Source of the DNA: Epinephelus fuscoguttatus
Lineage: Eukaryota; Chordata; Actinopteri; Perciformes; Serranidae
Assembly (NCBI RefSeq): GCF_011397635.1
Contig: NC_064762.1
Coordinates: 19,555,479-19,619,478, forward strand
Length of the DNA: 64,000 nucleotides
Direction of reading: 5' to 3'
This document shows positions 1 to 12,506 of the stretch, piece after piece. The first letter of the stretch is position 1. Each line of letters opens with the position of its first letter. The notes beneath the pieces were generated by a model that saw nothing but the letters and a program-made list of their open reading frames with translations, was not told the origin of the DNA and did no database searches. The translations under genes were made by a program, and so were the position numbers.

Positions 1-1000
1 TTTTCCATTTTACACACATCTCCATTATAGTTAATTTAAACACAAATTTAAGGGAAAAATATTTATGTATGCATTGAGCCTATACAAAAGAACAATCTGT
101 ATTGGCTGATTTATTATTTGATTTTTTTTTAAACACTCAAATATTGATATTGTTATTGGTATTAATATCATTGGCTGCAGCCCAGCTTTCATCTGAATAC
201 AGATTACGTAGAGAACTTATACTTGGCACACAGACTCTGACCTTGTCTGGCATAGACAAAACATACCAAAAGCAAAGCAAGTAACTGGGCCAAGCATTGA
301 CATCCTAACTATATCATCTCAATACAAACACTGTTGGATATGTGCTGCAGCCAGAACAGGATGTTGTGTGAGTGTATCAGAGCAAATCAATTTCTTTGCC
401 AGAACAAGTGTGCAGGCTTTGGGCCATTTAAATAAAGTTTGCAGACTTTTATAGCTTTTTGTGAATTAGTCATGTCACACGTTGCAAGTCAAACTCTTCT
501 CACATGTAGGGGGTGCTTTGTGATATATGATCCAACCACTTTAGCACTGGTGCCCGCTGAGTTGTGTACTTGCTTCAGTGCATGGATTTAAGCCAGTTTT
601 TTAAAGTTAAAAGTGATATTTCACTTCTGTCACGCATCTAAGCTCACGTTCAATCAAGTCCTTCTTTTGATCCAGGGTTCTGTCTTGTCTGCACATTGTC
701 AAATCTCTTACTTCATCACCTTGTAAAGACAGTATTCGATTAGGTCTTTCGTTCTTTGATCTTGCAGCTTCTCTCATTCATGCCTCAGTCTTTGTTGAAC
801 TGGTACCAAAACGTCATAAACATCAGATAATTTCCCAAAGGTCGACATGTGTATCTAAGTGATATCTTTACTCTTGGAGCCAAAACTATGTCAGGTTTGC
901 TCTATATATAGTCTTGTAGAAACAGATGTACTGTAAACACACAATGCATGGAGCCAAAGAGGGGGTGCATGGAAAATGAACTCAATTCTGTCTTAATATA
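1..1000. other. Intergenic sequence, nothing recognised
   Basis: AT-rich single-copy-looking DNA. The only open frames are short and carry no domain or splice context that I can recognise. Confidence 0.5.
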
Positions 1001-1019
1001 TGTTTTATTTTATTAGTTA

Positions 1020-1845
1020 TTAGTTATTTTTACTCATTGCTCTTTTCAAAAGTAATACTGTTACCTTATTACTTTTCAGCTACACCCACAAAATTGGAAA
1101 TTGCTTCCTTTCTCCTCACAATTCCAACTTGGTGTGTACACCTGTGTAAATGTCAGGGTTACCTCTGGTAGGCGCCGCCAAGGCTAGATAGCTTGCAAAT
1201 GAGTTTTTACCCAGGGGTCTCCTGTTGCCTGTGACCAGTATTTTCCCAAGGATCTGTCCGAAGGACGGAAAGTCAATCGTGTCGACAAGCAACATTTCAT
1301 CCACCACACATTCAGCCGCAAGCTTCATTAGTTTTTTTGTCCCCTGTAGCCTGCAGCTGTCCACCATTAAAATCCAATTTTGGTTGCCTAACCGTTGTAG
1401 GGATACAGACATCCTCGGCGGCTGCAGTGGACTCATCTTTGGTGGGAAGTATTTCCAAAAGCTTCAAGTTGTTTTGATGTATGTTGTAGCAGGTGTTTGA
1501 GGGGGTTTTAGGTCATGATTCTTGCAGTGGAGAGAGTCTTGTTTCTTGTTCTTGTTTCTCCTGACAAAATCAAAGCATGGGGAATATTTACAGCTGCTGA
1601 ATGTATGATAAGCATTTCGATGTTTTAATATAGCTTGCTGTTTTGTGACATGCATACGCTGTGCAACGATTATGAAAATGAATCCAGTAGGGGGCTGACA
1701 ACAAAAGTAAGGTTGTAAAGAGTTGTTTGTTTGGAGGGTAACAGTAACTGTAATATTACTATAGGAATTGTATCCATTATTTGTTACACTACTCATTAAT
1801 GGGAAAAGTAATTTTACTGTAATGCATTATTAGTGCCCAACACTG
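1020..1845 (-). mobile_element. Decayed hAT-superfamily DNA transposon
   Basis: On the minus strand the right-hand edge (1835-1845) reads CAGTGTTGGGC followed by ATTAC/GTTAC-rich sequence, the same terminal style as the intact hAT MITE at 8663-10069. Inside it, a 106-codon minus-strand frame (1116-1436) contains a stretch with AAECVVDEMLLVDTIDFPSF, which resembles the conserved segment of hAT/ZBED transposases where a 'fi.eemlP.stv..pgF' pattern precedes the catalytic core. Only this short part of a transposase is left. The other terminus is not sharply defined; TTACC/TTACTTTT motifs near 1050-1075 may be its remains. The family assignment is from the terminus plus one motif and is moderately secure. 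Confidence 0.5.
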
Positions 1846-4150
1846 TTGCCTGCAAACAGCTCTAAACATGGAGGTGCTAACAACAGTGCTGACAGAGCTA
1901 ACAATGTTAAGTGGGGGAGAACTGGAGGGTGGGCCTCTGCAAAGATGCTGCCCCAATATCAATAGTAACCGCCATCTGAGCGCAGTGCAGAGCGGCAGCA
2001 ATAAGCTAGCTGGTGGGATACACACACAGGGACATGCACTAACATGCACTCATTGCTGGACTGTCCAGCACAACAAAGAGAATCTCAGATTACAACACAC
2101 AAAGAGAGCATGACTTTATTCTCTGCTCAGGACGCCATTACTCCACCATAGCATTGCATTCAAATAGTGGTTTGCTGCTATGTTAATGCTCTGAATGCTG
2201 TATAGCGCATTTAATGCGTGTTTATATTTCATTAAATCAGCAGTAAATCCTTCAGGCACATGCTAAATAATGGCATTTCCTATGAGAGAAGCCAAAGACG
2301 CTGCCACTCTGGCTACTGTCGCATCTTCTGCCACTTTTGAGGATACCTGGAAATGTGGGAGAAAAAGGAGGTTTTTGTGTTTATGGAAGTTTTTGTCATA
2401 AGAGGCCACCTGGAGAGACTGATATGATTTTAAATACGAAAGTACACTCCATCCCAGACAGGAAGTCCAGTCTACTGCACTTGAATGCACCGTATTGCAT
2501 TAAAATGCTCTCTAGTCTCTGGGTGTCCTCCAGATACTCTTCATGTCTTTTCAGTCTCTTCTCCCTCTGACATCCTGAGTGCCTGGCCAAAGAGGATCTG
2601 CTGAGTGCTGACTCTCAGCAAAGGATGAGAGGGGGCCGCCAAATTCTGACAGAAAAACTTATCCGCTCTCTTGATTGAATCCAATGGGATTATTGAATCA
2701 AAATCCAACAGGCTTAATTGCCAAGACGAATAATGCAGAAATGGAGACGGCAGCTTTAGTAATTATGGATATGGAAAAAGAAAATATAGGCAAAGAAAAT
2801 AACTTTTAAACAACTTTAAAACAAGGTGTCAGTGTTATAAAGCTTTTCACTTCCACGCTCAAAGCTAGTGCTCCAGTTTCACTGATTTGAGCCTGTAAAA
2901 TGATCCATAAACCACGCAGAGGTGGGGCTTGATGAGCATAAATATGTGCAATTATTGTTCAGTTCATAGATACAAGGTTTTTTTTGTCCTTGTATGAGCT
3001 ACACTTGGCAGTGAGGAGAGCATTTCACTTTTTAGAGAAAAGTCAGTGATCTCTGTGTGGATTTGTCAAGCTTGGATCAATCCCACATAAACCTAAATGA
3101 CCCCGGGCCTGCAGTGATTTATCACACTCTGCTGCCTGAACGATGTCCACAAGCCTTTAGACTCACTGGTGCAAGTGACTGTTACATAACTGGGAAGAAT
3201 TAACCAGACACAGTCACGCCCTCTTGCTAAAACAATCTTTTCCTCTCTTTTCTTGAAAGAAAACACTTTCTCAGAGAGAGATTTTCAGGTGTAGAAATGT
3301 TAATGCTGAGATGAAACACTAACAGAGGCAGATGAGTCCAAGTCATAGGGAGCTGATGAAATATACTGTATACACCTATACTTTATTCAAGCTCTTGAGG
3401 ATGCTTTTCTGTCTGCCCGGTTTTCTCAGAAGCCATGATGAATCAATCACTCTGTCAGGCTGAGGTATCAAAAGCTTCCCACAAAAGCCTGCTGCCACGG
3501 ACCCACTGAAATGTCTGGTTCCTGGCTCTCAGCGCCTGGTGGAGAGCTCCCTCTCCAAAGCACTCAGACTCGGGCTCGGACCCAAACGGGTGCCCCGAAT
3601 TTAGCTCCGTCACCCTCTCTGCCAGGAACAACGGACGGCAAATGCTGGAAAGTTTTACCTCCTTAATGTTGACACTTCACTTTTTCTAATGGCTTTCCAG
3701 TCCAAATGGGACAATGACAGCTTGTGTAGAGCAAACAGCACTGGCAATTCCCATGAGGGAACAATGTGGGACAGCTTTGCAAGGCGGAGGAGAGTCTGGA
3801 GCCTAGAAATGTGATGACAAAGCTGCAAGGGTTGAGGAGACAGAGATTAAAGACCTCCATTCAAGAGAGAGTCATATAACAAGTATGCAGTGCTTGAATA
3901 TCAGATTTGCTTGCAGGCTAATGACAAGTATTAATCTTTCTCTGCAGGTGTGAATGCTGTAGACCACGTGGATCCCAAGCTTTTTTTGTATGATGTATCA
4001 TGCAGCCCTGTCAGATGAACTCAGTTCCCTCATTGACATCACCAGTCATGTTCCAAACTGTTCATTTAGATGGATTTTAAAGTGGATGATACTTCATATC
4101 ATTTATCCATGAATTTTAACAAACTTTTTAAGTGTATATTACTTTTTGCT
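1846..4150. other. Intergenic sequence, nothing recognised
   Basis: No exon-like frames with splice sites, no RNA gene and no clear transposon termini were seen in this stretch between the fossil hAT element and the minisatellite. Confidence 0.45.
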
Positions 4151-4645
4151 AACTAACGCACTACATAGGATATCCAATTGTTTGAGCTGATGAGTTTAAC
4201 TGAATAGCCATTATCTATTAGTTTTAGCTAACTATATTCATTACTTTCAGCAAATATATATATATATTAGTTTTAGCTAACTGTGTTAACTAATGTTTTA
4301 TATCCATTAGTTTTAGCTATCTAGCATAACTGTTGTTCAATTGTATACCCATTAGTTTTAGCTAACTAGTTCAACTATATCCATTTGTTTTAGCCAACTA
4401 GTTCAACTAACAATATATATATTGCGTTAACTAATGTTATATATCCAATAATTTTAGCTAATTAGTTTAACTGTATATCCATAGCTAACTAGTTGAACTA
4501 ATGGTATATCCATTAGTTTTAGCTATCTAGTATAGCTGTATATTGATTATATTGATACTAGTTCAATTGTATACCCATTAGTTAGCTAACTAGTTCAACT
4601 AACATTATCTATTAGTTTAAGCTAACTAGTTCAACTGTATCCATT

Positions 4646-4688
4646 TCTCAATTGTGGGATTAATAAAGGTGTATCTTATCTTATCTTA
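4646..4688 (+). mobile_element. 5'-truncated LINE 3' tail inside the minisatellite
   Basis: The array copy AACTGTATCCATTTGTTTTA is uninterrupted near 4950 but is split here by about 43 bp that read CAATTGTGGGATTAATAAAG followed by GTATC and TTATC repeats. Fish LINE 3' ends of the Rex/RTE kind finish in this manner, with a short AATAAAG-like motif and a small tandem tail. Only the last few dozen bases were copied in. The exact LINE family cannot be fixed from so short a piece. Confidence 0.5.
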
Positions 4689-5254
4689 TTTGTTTTAGCT
4701 AACTAGTTCAACTAACAATATATATAGTTTTAGCTAACTGCGTTAACTAATGTTATATAACCAATAATTTTAGCTAATTGGTTGTATATCCATAGCTAAC
4801 TAGTTGAACTAATGGTATATATCCATTAGTTTTAGCTATCTAGTATAACTGTATATCGATTAGTTAGCTAACTAGTTCAATTGTATACCCATTAGTTAGC
4901 TAACTAGTTCAACTAACATTATCTATTAGTTTAAGCTAACTAGTTCAACTGTATCCATTTGTTTTAGCTAACTAGTTCAACTAACAATATATATATTAGT
5001 TTTAGCTAACTGCGTTAACTAATGTTATATATCCAATAATTTTAGCTAATTGGTTGTATATCCATAGCTAACTAGTTGAACTAATGGTATATATCCATAC
5101 TAGCTATCTAGTATAACTGTATATCAATTAGTTAGCTAACTAGTTCAATTGTATACCCATTAGTTTTAGCTAACTAGTTCAACTGTATCCATTTGTTTTA
5201 GCTAACTAGTTAAACTAACAATATATATATATTAGTTTTAGCTAACTGCTTTAA

Positions 5255-5826
5255 AGGCGCTGTATGTAAGAATGTGGCCAAAACGGTTACTGCACTCAAA
5301 TTCAAAATACTGCCACGAGTTGTGTCCGCCACCCCTCCCCTACAGATTCGAGGTTGCTGGACAGCGGCACGCTGGAGACTGATTTGTTTGCCCATGGGTG
5401 GCTGCCGTGGCAGGGCCGTGTCGCCGCGTCCTTCGGTTTCCAGCGGACCATTCGAGCAAGTCCGGCTTCTCTGCTGCTAACGCTGCTGCCGGGATACAGT
5501 GGAGGAGCCGGCTGCTAATGTTATCTACCGGGACACTGCTAACATTGCTGCTTGCCGTGCTGCTGTAGCTCAGTCGTAACTGTAACTGATGCTGAGACTC
5601 TACTGACTGCGTGACTGGTAGACGATGGTGGGTGGCGCAACAGGCCAAAACACAAGTTCAAAACATAAACATGATTTGCGGACCGTAAAATATTTTTTTT
5701 AAATGCAAATATTCTGGCTGTACTATTGTTGTCGTTGAGATCAGTATGAACATTATTTCGTAGTCTCTGTAACATATTAGGAGGATTTTACGACTATTTG
5801 CTTTAGATTTTTTACATATAGGTCCT
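5255..5826. mobile_element. Non-autonomous TTAA-target element (piggyBac-like MITE)
   Basis: A 572 bp insert starts AGGCGCTGTATGTAAGAATG and ends, on the opposite strand, AGGACCTATATGTAAAAAAT: imperfect terminal inverted repeats. It is flanked by TTAA on both sides (5251-5254 and 5827-5830). The minisatellite copy at about 5008 (ACTGCGTTAACTAATG) is the empty target, so the insertion duplicated exactly TTAA, the hallmark of piggyBac-type integration. The interior is GC-rich, unlike the host array, and has no transposase. An autonomous partner would be needed to move it. Confidence 0.8.
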
Positions 5827-6490
5827 TTAACTAATGTTATATATCCAATAATTTTAGCTAATTAGTTTAACTGTATATCCATAGCTAACTTGAACTTATG
5901 GTATATATCCATTAGTTTTAGCTATCTAGTATAACTGTATATCGATTAGTTAGCTAGTTCAATTTAGTTTTAGCTAACTAGTTCAACTGTATATTCATTA
6001 GTTTTTGCTAACTAATTCAACTAATGTTATACATCTATTAGTTTTAACTAACTAATATAACTATTCGTTTGGCTATCTAGCTCATTAGTTTTAGCTAACT
6101 AGTTCCAACTGTATAGCAATGGTATCTGTTACTTTTTGCTAACTAGTTCAAACTGCTAACTGTTCTAACTGTATCTCCATTAAATTGAGCCAGCTAGTTT
6201 AATTGTATATTCATGAGTTTTAGCTAACTAATTTAACTATACATTATTTTTAGAAAAACTAATTCCAGCTGTATAGCAATTACTTTTTGCTAACTACTTT
6301 AACTGTAAGCTTTATCCGTTATTTATAACTAACTGATTCAACTGTATAGTAATTCTATCCATAAGTTTTTACTCACTAGGTTAACTGTATATCCTTTAGC
6401 TTTCGCTAACTAGCTCCAACTGTATAGCTATCCATTACTGTTTGCTAACGAGTTTAACTGAACATCCATTAGTTTTAGCTTTGGCTTGTG

Positions 6491-8654
6491 AGTTATTGCT
6501 GGATAGTTAGGGTTTTATGGTATTTAATTGATGTCTATTTTATGGTATTAGTATTTATTTAGAGTTGGGACAACCCCGCAAACACTGTTAAGTTTTACCT
6601 GCATTACTGTTGTATGTTTGGTGAGATGACAATAGATGGCATATTCTGTTTATGAGAAACCCGAATAGCTGGAGCTGGAGTCTGAAAGAAATCAGGGTGT
6701 ATACAGGGAATATGAATAACCCTATTTCTCCATGCTCCATGCTTTAAACACCATATCCTTTCCATTGTTCCTGTGTTTGAAACCCAACAGAAGGCTAAAG
6801 AGGCATAGAAAATGCTAACAAGCCTGAATAATGTGATTTTATATTTGAAGGTTTCTGCGTTCCAACATTTATCTTTGAAATATGGGACAACATTAACAGT
6901 GTTATGCAAGAAGAAAAATAAATGCCTCTGTGTGTGGTGATGCAGGCCATAATTTGAATGAGTAAAGAATACAGTATGTGATGGGCACGCACTTCCACCA
7001 CTCATGCCCTGACAATGAAAGAAAGGATGTGAAACAAAGCCACATGCGAGTCCCATTGCATGCTTGTGTGCGCGCACTGAGGAAACCACACCAACAGTTG
7101 AGCTCATGTTTCCCAATGTGTGTGTCTGTGCCTGTGTGTGTGTGTGTTTGAAGACAGCTAAACAAAACAGTCTTGGTTGAAATCGAAAGTTCTCTCTAAC
7201 ACTGATCAACATGTGTTTCTTTTGGATGGACATTCATGATGGAGGGTGATAATAAGATAAGCCACAAAGTTGAATGTGTTTCACTTGCAGATTTTTGCAT
7301 GAAAATTGGTTTTAAGGAAAACAGAGAAAATCAGGGAGAGGGGAGTAAGACAAAAAGACAGACTTCAGAGAGGAGTTTTACTCAGTCCCACTATTTTCCT
7401 CTCTTCCCTTCCAGAGGTTAAAGAAACTTTATCCTGAGTGAGTTCCATCTTTTTTTACGAGTTGTGGAAGAAGGAAATAATTTTTGGCACACCCCAACTT
7501 TTACAGAGCAAAAGTAGGCCACATTTAGACAAACCACCATCTTATAAATGGGGGAGACTTCTGTTTTTAAAGGCTGGCAACGTCTCAGAAATGAAACTAC
7601 TCAAGTTTGTCTTGTCGTATTTACAGCTCTGATAAATTCAGAGAAATTCTTAGTCGTCCTTTCCAAAGCAGTCAGAAGTCAGTTGTCATTAGCTTGTGTT
7701 CCCACAGGCTTTCAGCTGCAGCTGGTCTCTACCACATCAGTAGTATTTTGATACACAAGTCCCAAAAGGCCTGTAGGTCAAATTGAACAATTAATATCCA
7801 TGTAACAATGGAGTCAAAATACGCCAATCTGTAATAACTCACAGACGCGTCTGCAGAGTGTAAATCAAAACTGTTTAAATGACATGCTTCTGATTCATTC
7901 AGTTATCCCTCCTGACCAAAATCACACATAACTTAATAAAGGGTGCTGATTCCAGTCGCTCAGTCAGAGTCTGGTCGCCATGTGCCTGAGCTCACAGTGT
8001 CCACCGAAAACCAGTTCACCTCTCCATCATGACACCACCTCCAGGAAAAGGGAGAGATCTCTGGAATGTGAAATTCCCACTGGCAAACTGGTCAGTCTTA
8101 ATCACTGACAGGAAGAGCGGAATCACTTGGATGACGGGAGATGAAGCAGCTGGAAACTATTTGTACAGGCAAAGTAAAGTCCTTGATATCATTTTAAAGG
8201 AAACCTATTTTTTTAACATAGAACTCCTGAGGCAAGCACACTGTGCTGCTGAAGCCTTTGAACAAATCCACTGTGGGTTGTGTGGATTAAGAGGTGATGA
8301 TCTTTTGAAAGCTTGTCTGAGCCAATTCCATGAATATATAAGTCCTGTATATTCATCATTTAAATGCACTTGATCATAAAGGATTTTTTTGCAAAGGAAA
8401 ATGTGCGCATACAAGCCACAGAGCATCTACAGCAGAAAACCTTGGCAAACACTGCCCCCTTTTGGTCACACTGTAAAAAGGCAGCACAGATCACACAACA
8501 TACCACCAGGGTGTCCACAGGTATCAGACATTTAAATTTAATGCTTTCGAAGACCTCTTCAAGATCATTATTAACATGGATGAGTAAGTACACCATTATC
8601 TTTAACTGTATTTGTATTTGTACTCTTGAATGATCAGAGTTTAAACTGGAAATG
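6491..8654. other. Intergenic sequence, nothing recognised
   Basis: Contains a short imperfect (GT)n run near 7118-7150 and no recognisable gene. The longer frames here, including one of 209 codons on the minus strand (6604-7233), have low-complexity and unbiased composition with no domain that I recognise. Confidence 0.4.
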
Positions 8655-8662
8655 GGTGGGAC

Positions 8663-10069
8663 CAGTGTTGGGTAAGGGTTACTTTAAAAGTAATCAAAGT
8701 ACGTTACTGCATTACTTTTTTTAAAAAAAGTAACCAGTTACTTTACTGCGTTACTCCCTGAGTAAAGTAACTCAATAACTTTAAAAGTACTTCCAACGTT
8801 ACTCCAAGTAACTTAAGCACTTTTAAAGTACTTTTGAGTATTTTACATTTCCTACTGGGCAATGGACCACAGGGCGCTAAGCCTACATTTTTTGTCTCCA
8901 AAATTAAAGTTATGGACCACTTGCCCTTCACTGAGGTCCAATTCTCCCATCACAGCCGTCACTTTGACCAGTAGAAACACAGAACGATCTGCTGCCATAG
9001 ACAACTGTATGACAACAACACCCCAGCATTTTTAATATTTCCTCTAGGGATGTTACCACACAGAGTAAAAGGGGGAAATGATGGTGTGAAACAGCAGAGG
9101 CACTTTGTCAACCCGCTGAGTTAACGTTACTGTCATTAGCATCAAGCTAGCAAACAATGGTACATCCTCACAGTCGGACATAAAGTAATAACATTAACAA
9201 ATAGCAGCGGGGCTTTTACTCACCACAACTGCAGAGGCTCCCAGCTTCATTTCAAACAAACTACATTATAGACGGTCCGTTATTTATTAATCCCTCTGTG
9301 TGTTATATATTTACTTTTTATCCGCTCCGTTGTCTTTGTAAAGTTAACATATCGCACCCTCATTTCAAACTCAACACTTGTTTCAAATTAAAAGCCCCTT
9401 ATAACCTCGGCTAGAGAATCCCTCCATTTTCTAAATAGGCTTTTATTCTGAAACATTTGTCGGAATTTCCTGTGGAAGATACAGTAACTTGATAGTTTAC
9501 ATATGGCGCTTCAAATGTAGCTCCTGCCATCTGATGACGCTTTTAGGTGACTACAACAACATGTCGGCTGGCACATATTTTTATACAGTCTATGGAACAG
9601 ACGCAGTTCTGGCAGTGACTCAAATAATAGTGAAAGTAATAAAAACATGACAAGAATAACCCGATGACATCACACACGCCGTGAAAGACGACCGGGGATA
9701 ATTGGTGAGTACCAGCGTGTACCAGGCATAATGCAAGTCCTGAGTCTGAAATATGTCTGTCAGCAAGTCCTACTCCACCTATTTAGACAACAGCAGCATT
9801 TCTCCGACCACGTAGCGAGCCACAAGCTCCGTGGCTTCTTTCAGACTGATAGGTTTAACGTTATCTCCGTTATTAGAACCAAACGACAGCCATTGCTGTT
9901 TTGGACCTGAAGGACCAGCGTTCTAAAAGTAACGGAAGTAACTGATGTCTTGTTTGAAAATGTAGCCTACTTAAGTATCAGCAAACTAACGCGTTAGGTT
10001 ACTCGTTACTGCAAAAAGTAATCAAAGTACTCTAACGCGTTACCAAGTAACGCGTTATAACCAACTCTG
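8663..10069. mobile_element. Complete non-autonomous hAT element with 8-bp target duplication
   Basis: The element starts CAGTGTTGGGTAAGGGTTAC and its other end, read on the minus strand, starts CAGAGTTGGTTATAACGCGT; both continue with runs of AAAGTAAC / AACGCGTTAC and a shared AAAGTAATCAAAGTAC core. It is flanked by a perfect 8-bp direct repeat GGTGGGAC (8655-8662 and 10070-10077). CAG...CTG termini plus an 8-bp duplication are diagnostic of the hAT superfamily. At 1,407 bp it has no transposase frame. The perfect duplication suggests the insertion is not very old. Confidence 0.9.
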
Positions 10070-10077
10070 GGTGGGAC

Positions 10078-10785
10078 ATTAGTTAGGTTAGGAAGTTATT
10101 TTAAGCCTGAAATTAATATGGGTTGATCAGACATTACTGTATTTACTGTTTATTAAAAAACTGTTTACAGAGCAGCCTCAGAATTGAGTGTCAGATCATT
10201 TTTGATCATCATTTTTGGTAAGAGACTGAACACATGTACCCAAATGAGGATTTTCCTTCATCACAGGCACAGATATTGATAAAATTTCCTCGGATGATAT
10301 TTGCACTCGTAAAAACCTTATCTGTACCGAACACTTGTGTCATCCAATTCAGCTCAACCTTAGTTATTAACTAAATTTAGGACTGTTTTTTAAGACAAGT
10401 CATCATCTGCACTGCAGGGAAGTATAAAGGCAAGTATATATGTGGTCCCATGCAGAGATAGGTTTATAGGAATATGGTTATTGGAGTTTCTTCAACAGGT
10501 AAGTGTAAATATTAAGTTAAGAGACAGTATTGGATGATAGGTTTAAAGATTTGTAACATCAGAAATGTAGATGTTCACAAAGAAGAGCTTGACTCATTTT
10601 GACAGAGAAATTAAAAGATAAAATGTGACAATTAAGACCTCATATATTAAAATTTAGGACTATTCAATGAGTTTAAAGGGTAATATTTGTAAAATTGAAT
10701 TTAAGACATTCTAAGGAATTGTAGACATCCTTGAACTTTATGGCTGGAAACTTTTTATCTTCCCCAAGTGTGATATTTCAGCTCA
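10078..10785. other. Intergenic sequence, nothing recognised
   Basis: AT-rich DNA between the hAT element and the LINE fragment. No gene, RNA or repeat termini were identified. Confidence 0.4.
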
Positions 10786-11345
10786 GAAAAGTTCAGGAGG
10801 TTTTAATATTACCCAGACTGCTTTCTTCCACCTGCGCAACATGTCCAGACTCTGCCCATAACTGTCCCAGTGCAGCACTGAGGTCTTGGTCCATACATTT
10901 GTCACATCTCGTATTGACTATTGTAATGCAGTTCTCTCTGGCCTTCCCACCAAACTCGAACAGGCTTCATCTCACCACATCGCCCTCATTCTTATCCAAC
11001 TATACTGGCTCCCTGATCAGTACCGGATTGATTACAAAAACCCTGTGCTCACTTTCAAAGCCCCCCACTTATCCCTCTGACCTTCTCCAGGAGTACACCC
11101 TTTCCCGCTTCCTGCACCCTTCCTCTGCTGGTCTCCTGACCATTCCTACCTCACGCCTCAGCACTGTGGGTGCCAGGGCTTTCAGCTGCACTGCCCCCAG
11201 GATCTGGAACCCCCTACCTCCGCGCATTTGACAGTACGACAGCGTACCATCCTTTAAATCCCATCTCAAAACTCACCTGTTCAAACTGGCATATGCACTT
11301 TACACTGACTGTACCCTCTGCACCCCCACCTTCCTGATTTTATCA
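10786..11345 (+). mobile_element. 3' fragment of an L2/CR1-like LINE (reverse transcriptase C-terminus)
   Basis: Plus-strand frames spell pieces of the C-terminal half of a non-LTR retrotransposon protein: FHLRN-like residues near 10830, then [19 protein letters not shown] (about 10893-10950), PRIWNPLPP (about 11200-11223) and, in another frame, HLKTHLFKLAYAL (about 11260-11300). The order and wording match the end of L2/Rex1-type ORF2 proteins. The pieces lie in different frames and the middle is shortened, so this is a dead, 5'-truncated copy. Sequence after about 11,345 may be its 3' untranslated end. Confidence 0.75.
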
Positions 11346-12028
11346 CAGCAACAATAGGCGCCTTTTTAAATAGAATATATTATTATTAAGAAGTATTATT
11401 ACAGTACTGGACATACAGTATATGCCTCATCTAGTGTTTAACGTCCTGTTTGCACACCTCGTTCACTCATGTTGACTTTATCAGCAGGGCTGTGGTTTCT
11501 CAGCAAGCACTCTTTTTCCAACTAAAACTTAATCCTTTTGATTGGACTAAAGCCAACTTGGCCGTGCTGTAGAAGAAAGACATCTCTAAATCACTACAAA
11601 ATAGTGGGAAAACAAATGTTGATAGCCATCATGCAGCGCCATATACGAAGATGAAAGCTGAGAATTACAGCCAAGAGGAGGCCTTTGAATCGGACTGGTA
11701 ATTTAAATTCTCGATATCTTGCATGCCGCACCAAATGTGGTAAAAAATGCTTTCACTTACCTCACTAAGACTGTTGTTTTTATTATTAAATCAGAAATTT
11801 CATGACCCGTGTTTAACACCCATTAACACTGATCTTTATTGTTATTCTGAAGGCTCTGTGCTGTACACTGCTGTGACTACAATAACCATGTTTTTCTTTT
11901 CTCTGATGCCTTTGTAACTCCCTAACGACAGCTTTAAAAAACATTTTAACTGGATTATCTGTCACAACACACAAAAATAAAAGAATAAAGCACCAACCAT
12001 GCAGCCTGTATTATTGAAATCCTATAAT
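11346..12028. other. Spacer downstream of sod2
   Basis: AT-rich sequence beyond the probable sod2 poly(A) site. No gene is seen. Confidence 0.4.
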
Positions 12029-12034
12029 TTTATT
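12029..12034 (-). terminator. sod2: Candidate sod2 poly(A) signal
   Basis: AATAAA on the minus strand, about 470 bp past the sod2 stop codon, giving a 3' UTR of plausible length. A second AATAAA lies further downstream near 11,836-11,841. Confidence 0.4.
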
Positions 12035-12506
12035 ATAATACATCAAAACATGGACAGCAAACTCTTTGATTTTAGTGCGATGTATTCTGTCAAAGACAAA
12101 GCTCACTGCATATGCTCACTCTGTTTATCAGACACCTACTTTAAATTAATGCCAGGCAATATTTGGGTGTGATTAACAACAGCCAGCCTTGATGTGAAAG
12201 GTGGCCAATTTGTGCGCTTGAAAAAGGTATGAAGGTTGGGATTAGACCTGAGATAAAAAGCACTTGCAAATAATTTTTCACTTCAACTTGCATGTGTCTT
12301 TATGACGTTTGTCATAAAGAATGTAATCTCTTAAGTCAACTTAATCAACTTTGATGCAGGGGATCATCCAACAGTCCAAACTCTCTGAATACAAAAAACA
12401 CCACCACTCTGACAATCCATGTATCATAAAACTGAACATTATTTGCAACTACTGTTTAATCCAGGTCAGGGTGAGAGGAGTAATTGAGAATATTTGGGAT
12501 TAGGTT

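Larger units (their letters stand above)
4180..6490. repeat. AT-rich minisatellite with higher-order repeats
   Basis: About 2.3 kb of tandem variants of a unit of roughly 30-35 bp built on TTAGTTTTAGCTAACTAG followed by TTCAACTGTATATCCA. Units are grouped into a larger period of about 240-320 bp: the marker GCGTTAACTAATGTTATATA recurs near 4422, 4738 and 5008 and is split by an insertion at 5251. Units become more diverged and irregular after about 5,950, as expected at the older edge of an array. Two foreign inserts interrupt the array, at 4646-4688 and 5255-5826, and the neighbouring repeat copies show what the empty sites looked like. Confidence 0.85.

Noticed and set aside
6604-7233. 209-codon minus-strand open frame
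   Set aside because: His/Thr-rich, overlaps a (GT)n tract, no domain or splice context, and two further frames are open over the same stretch; looks like chance.
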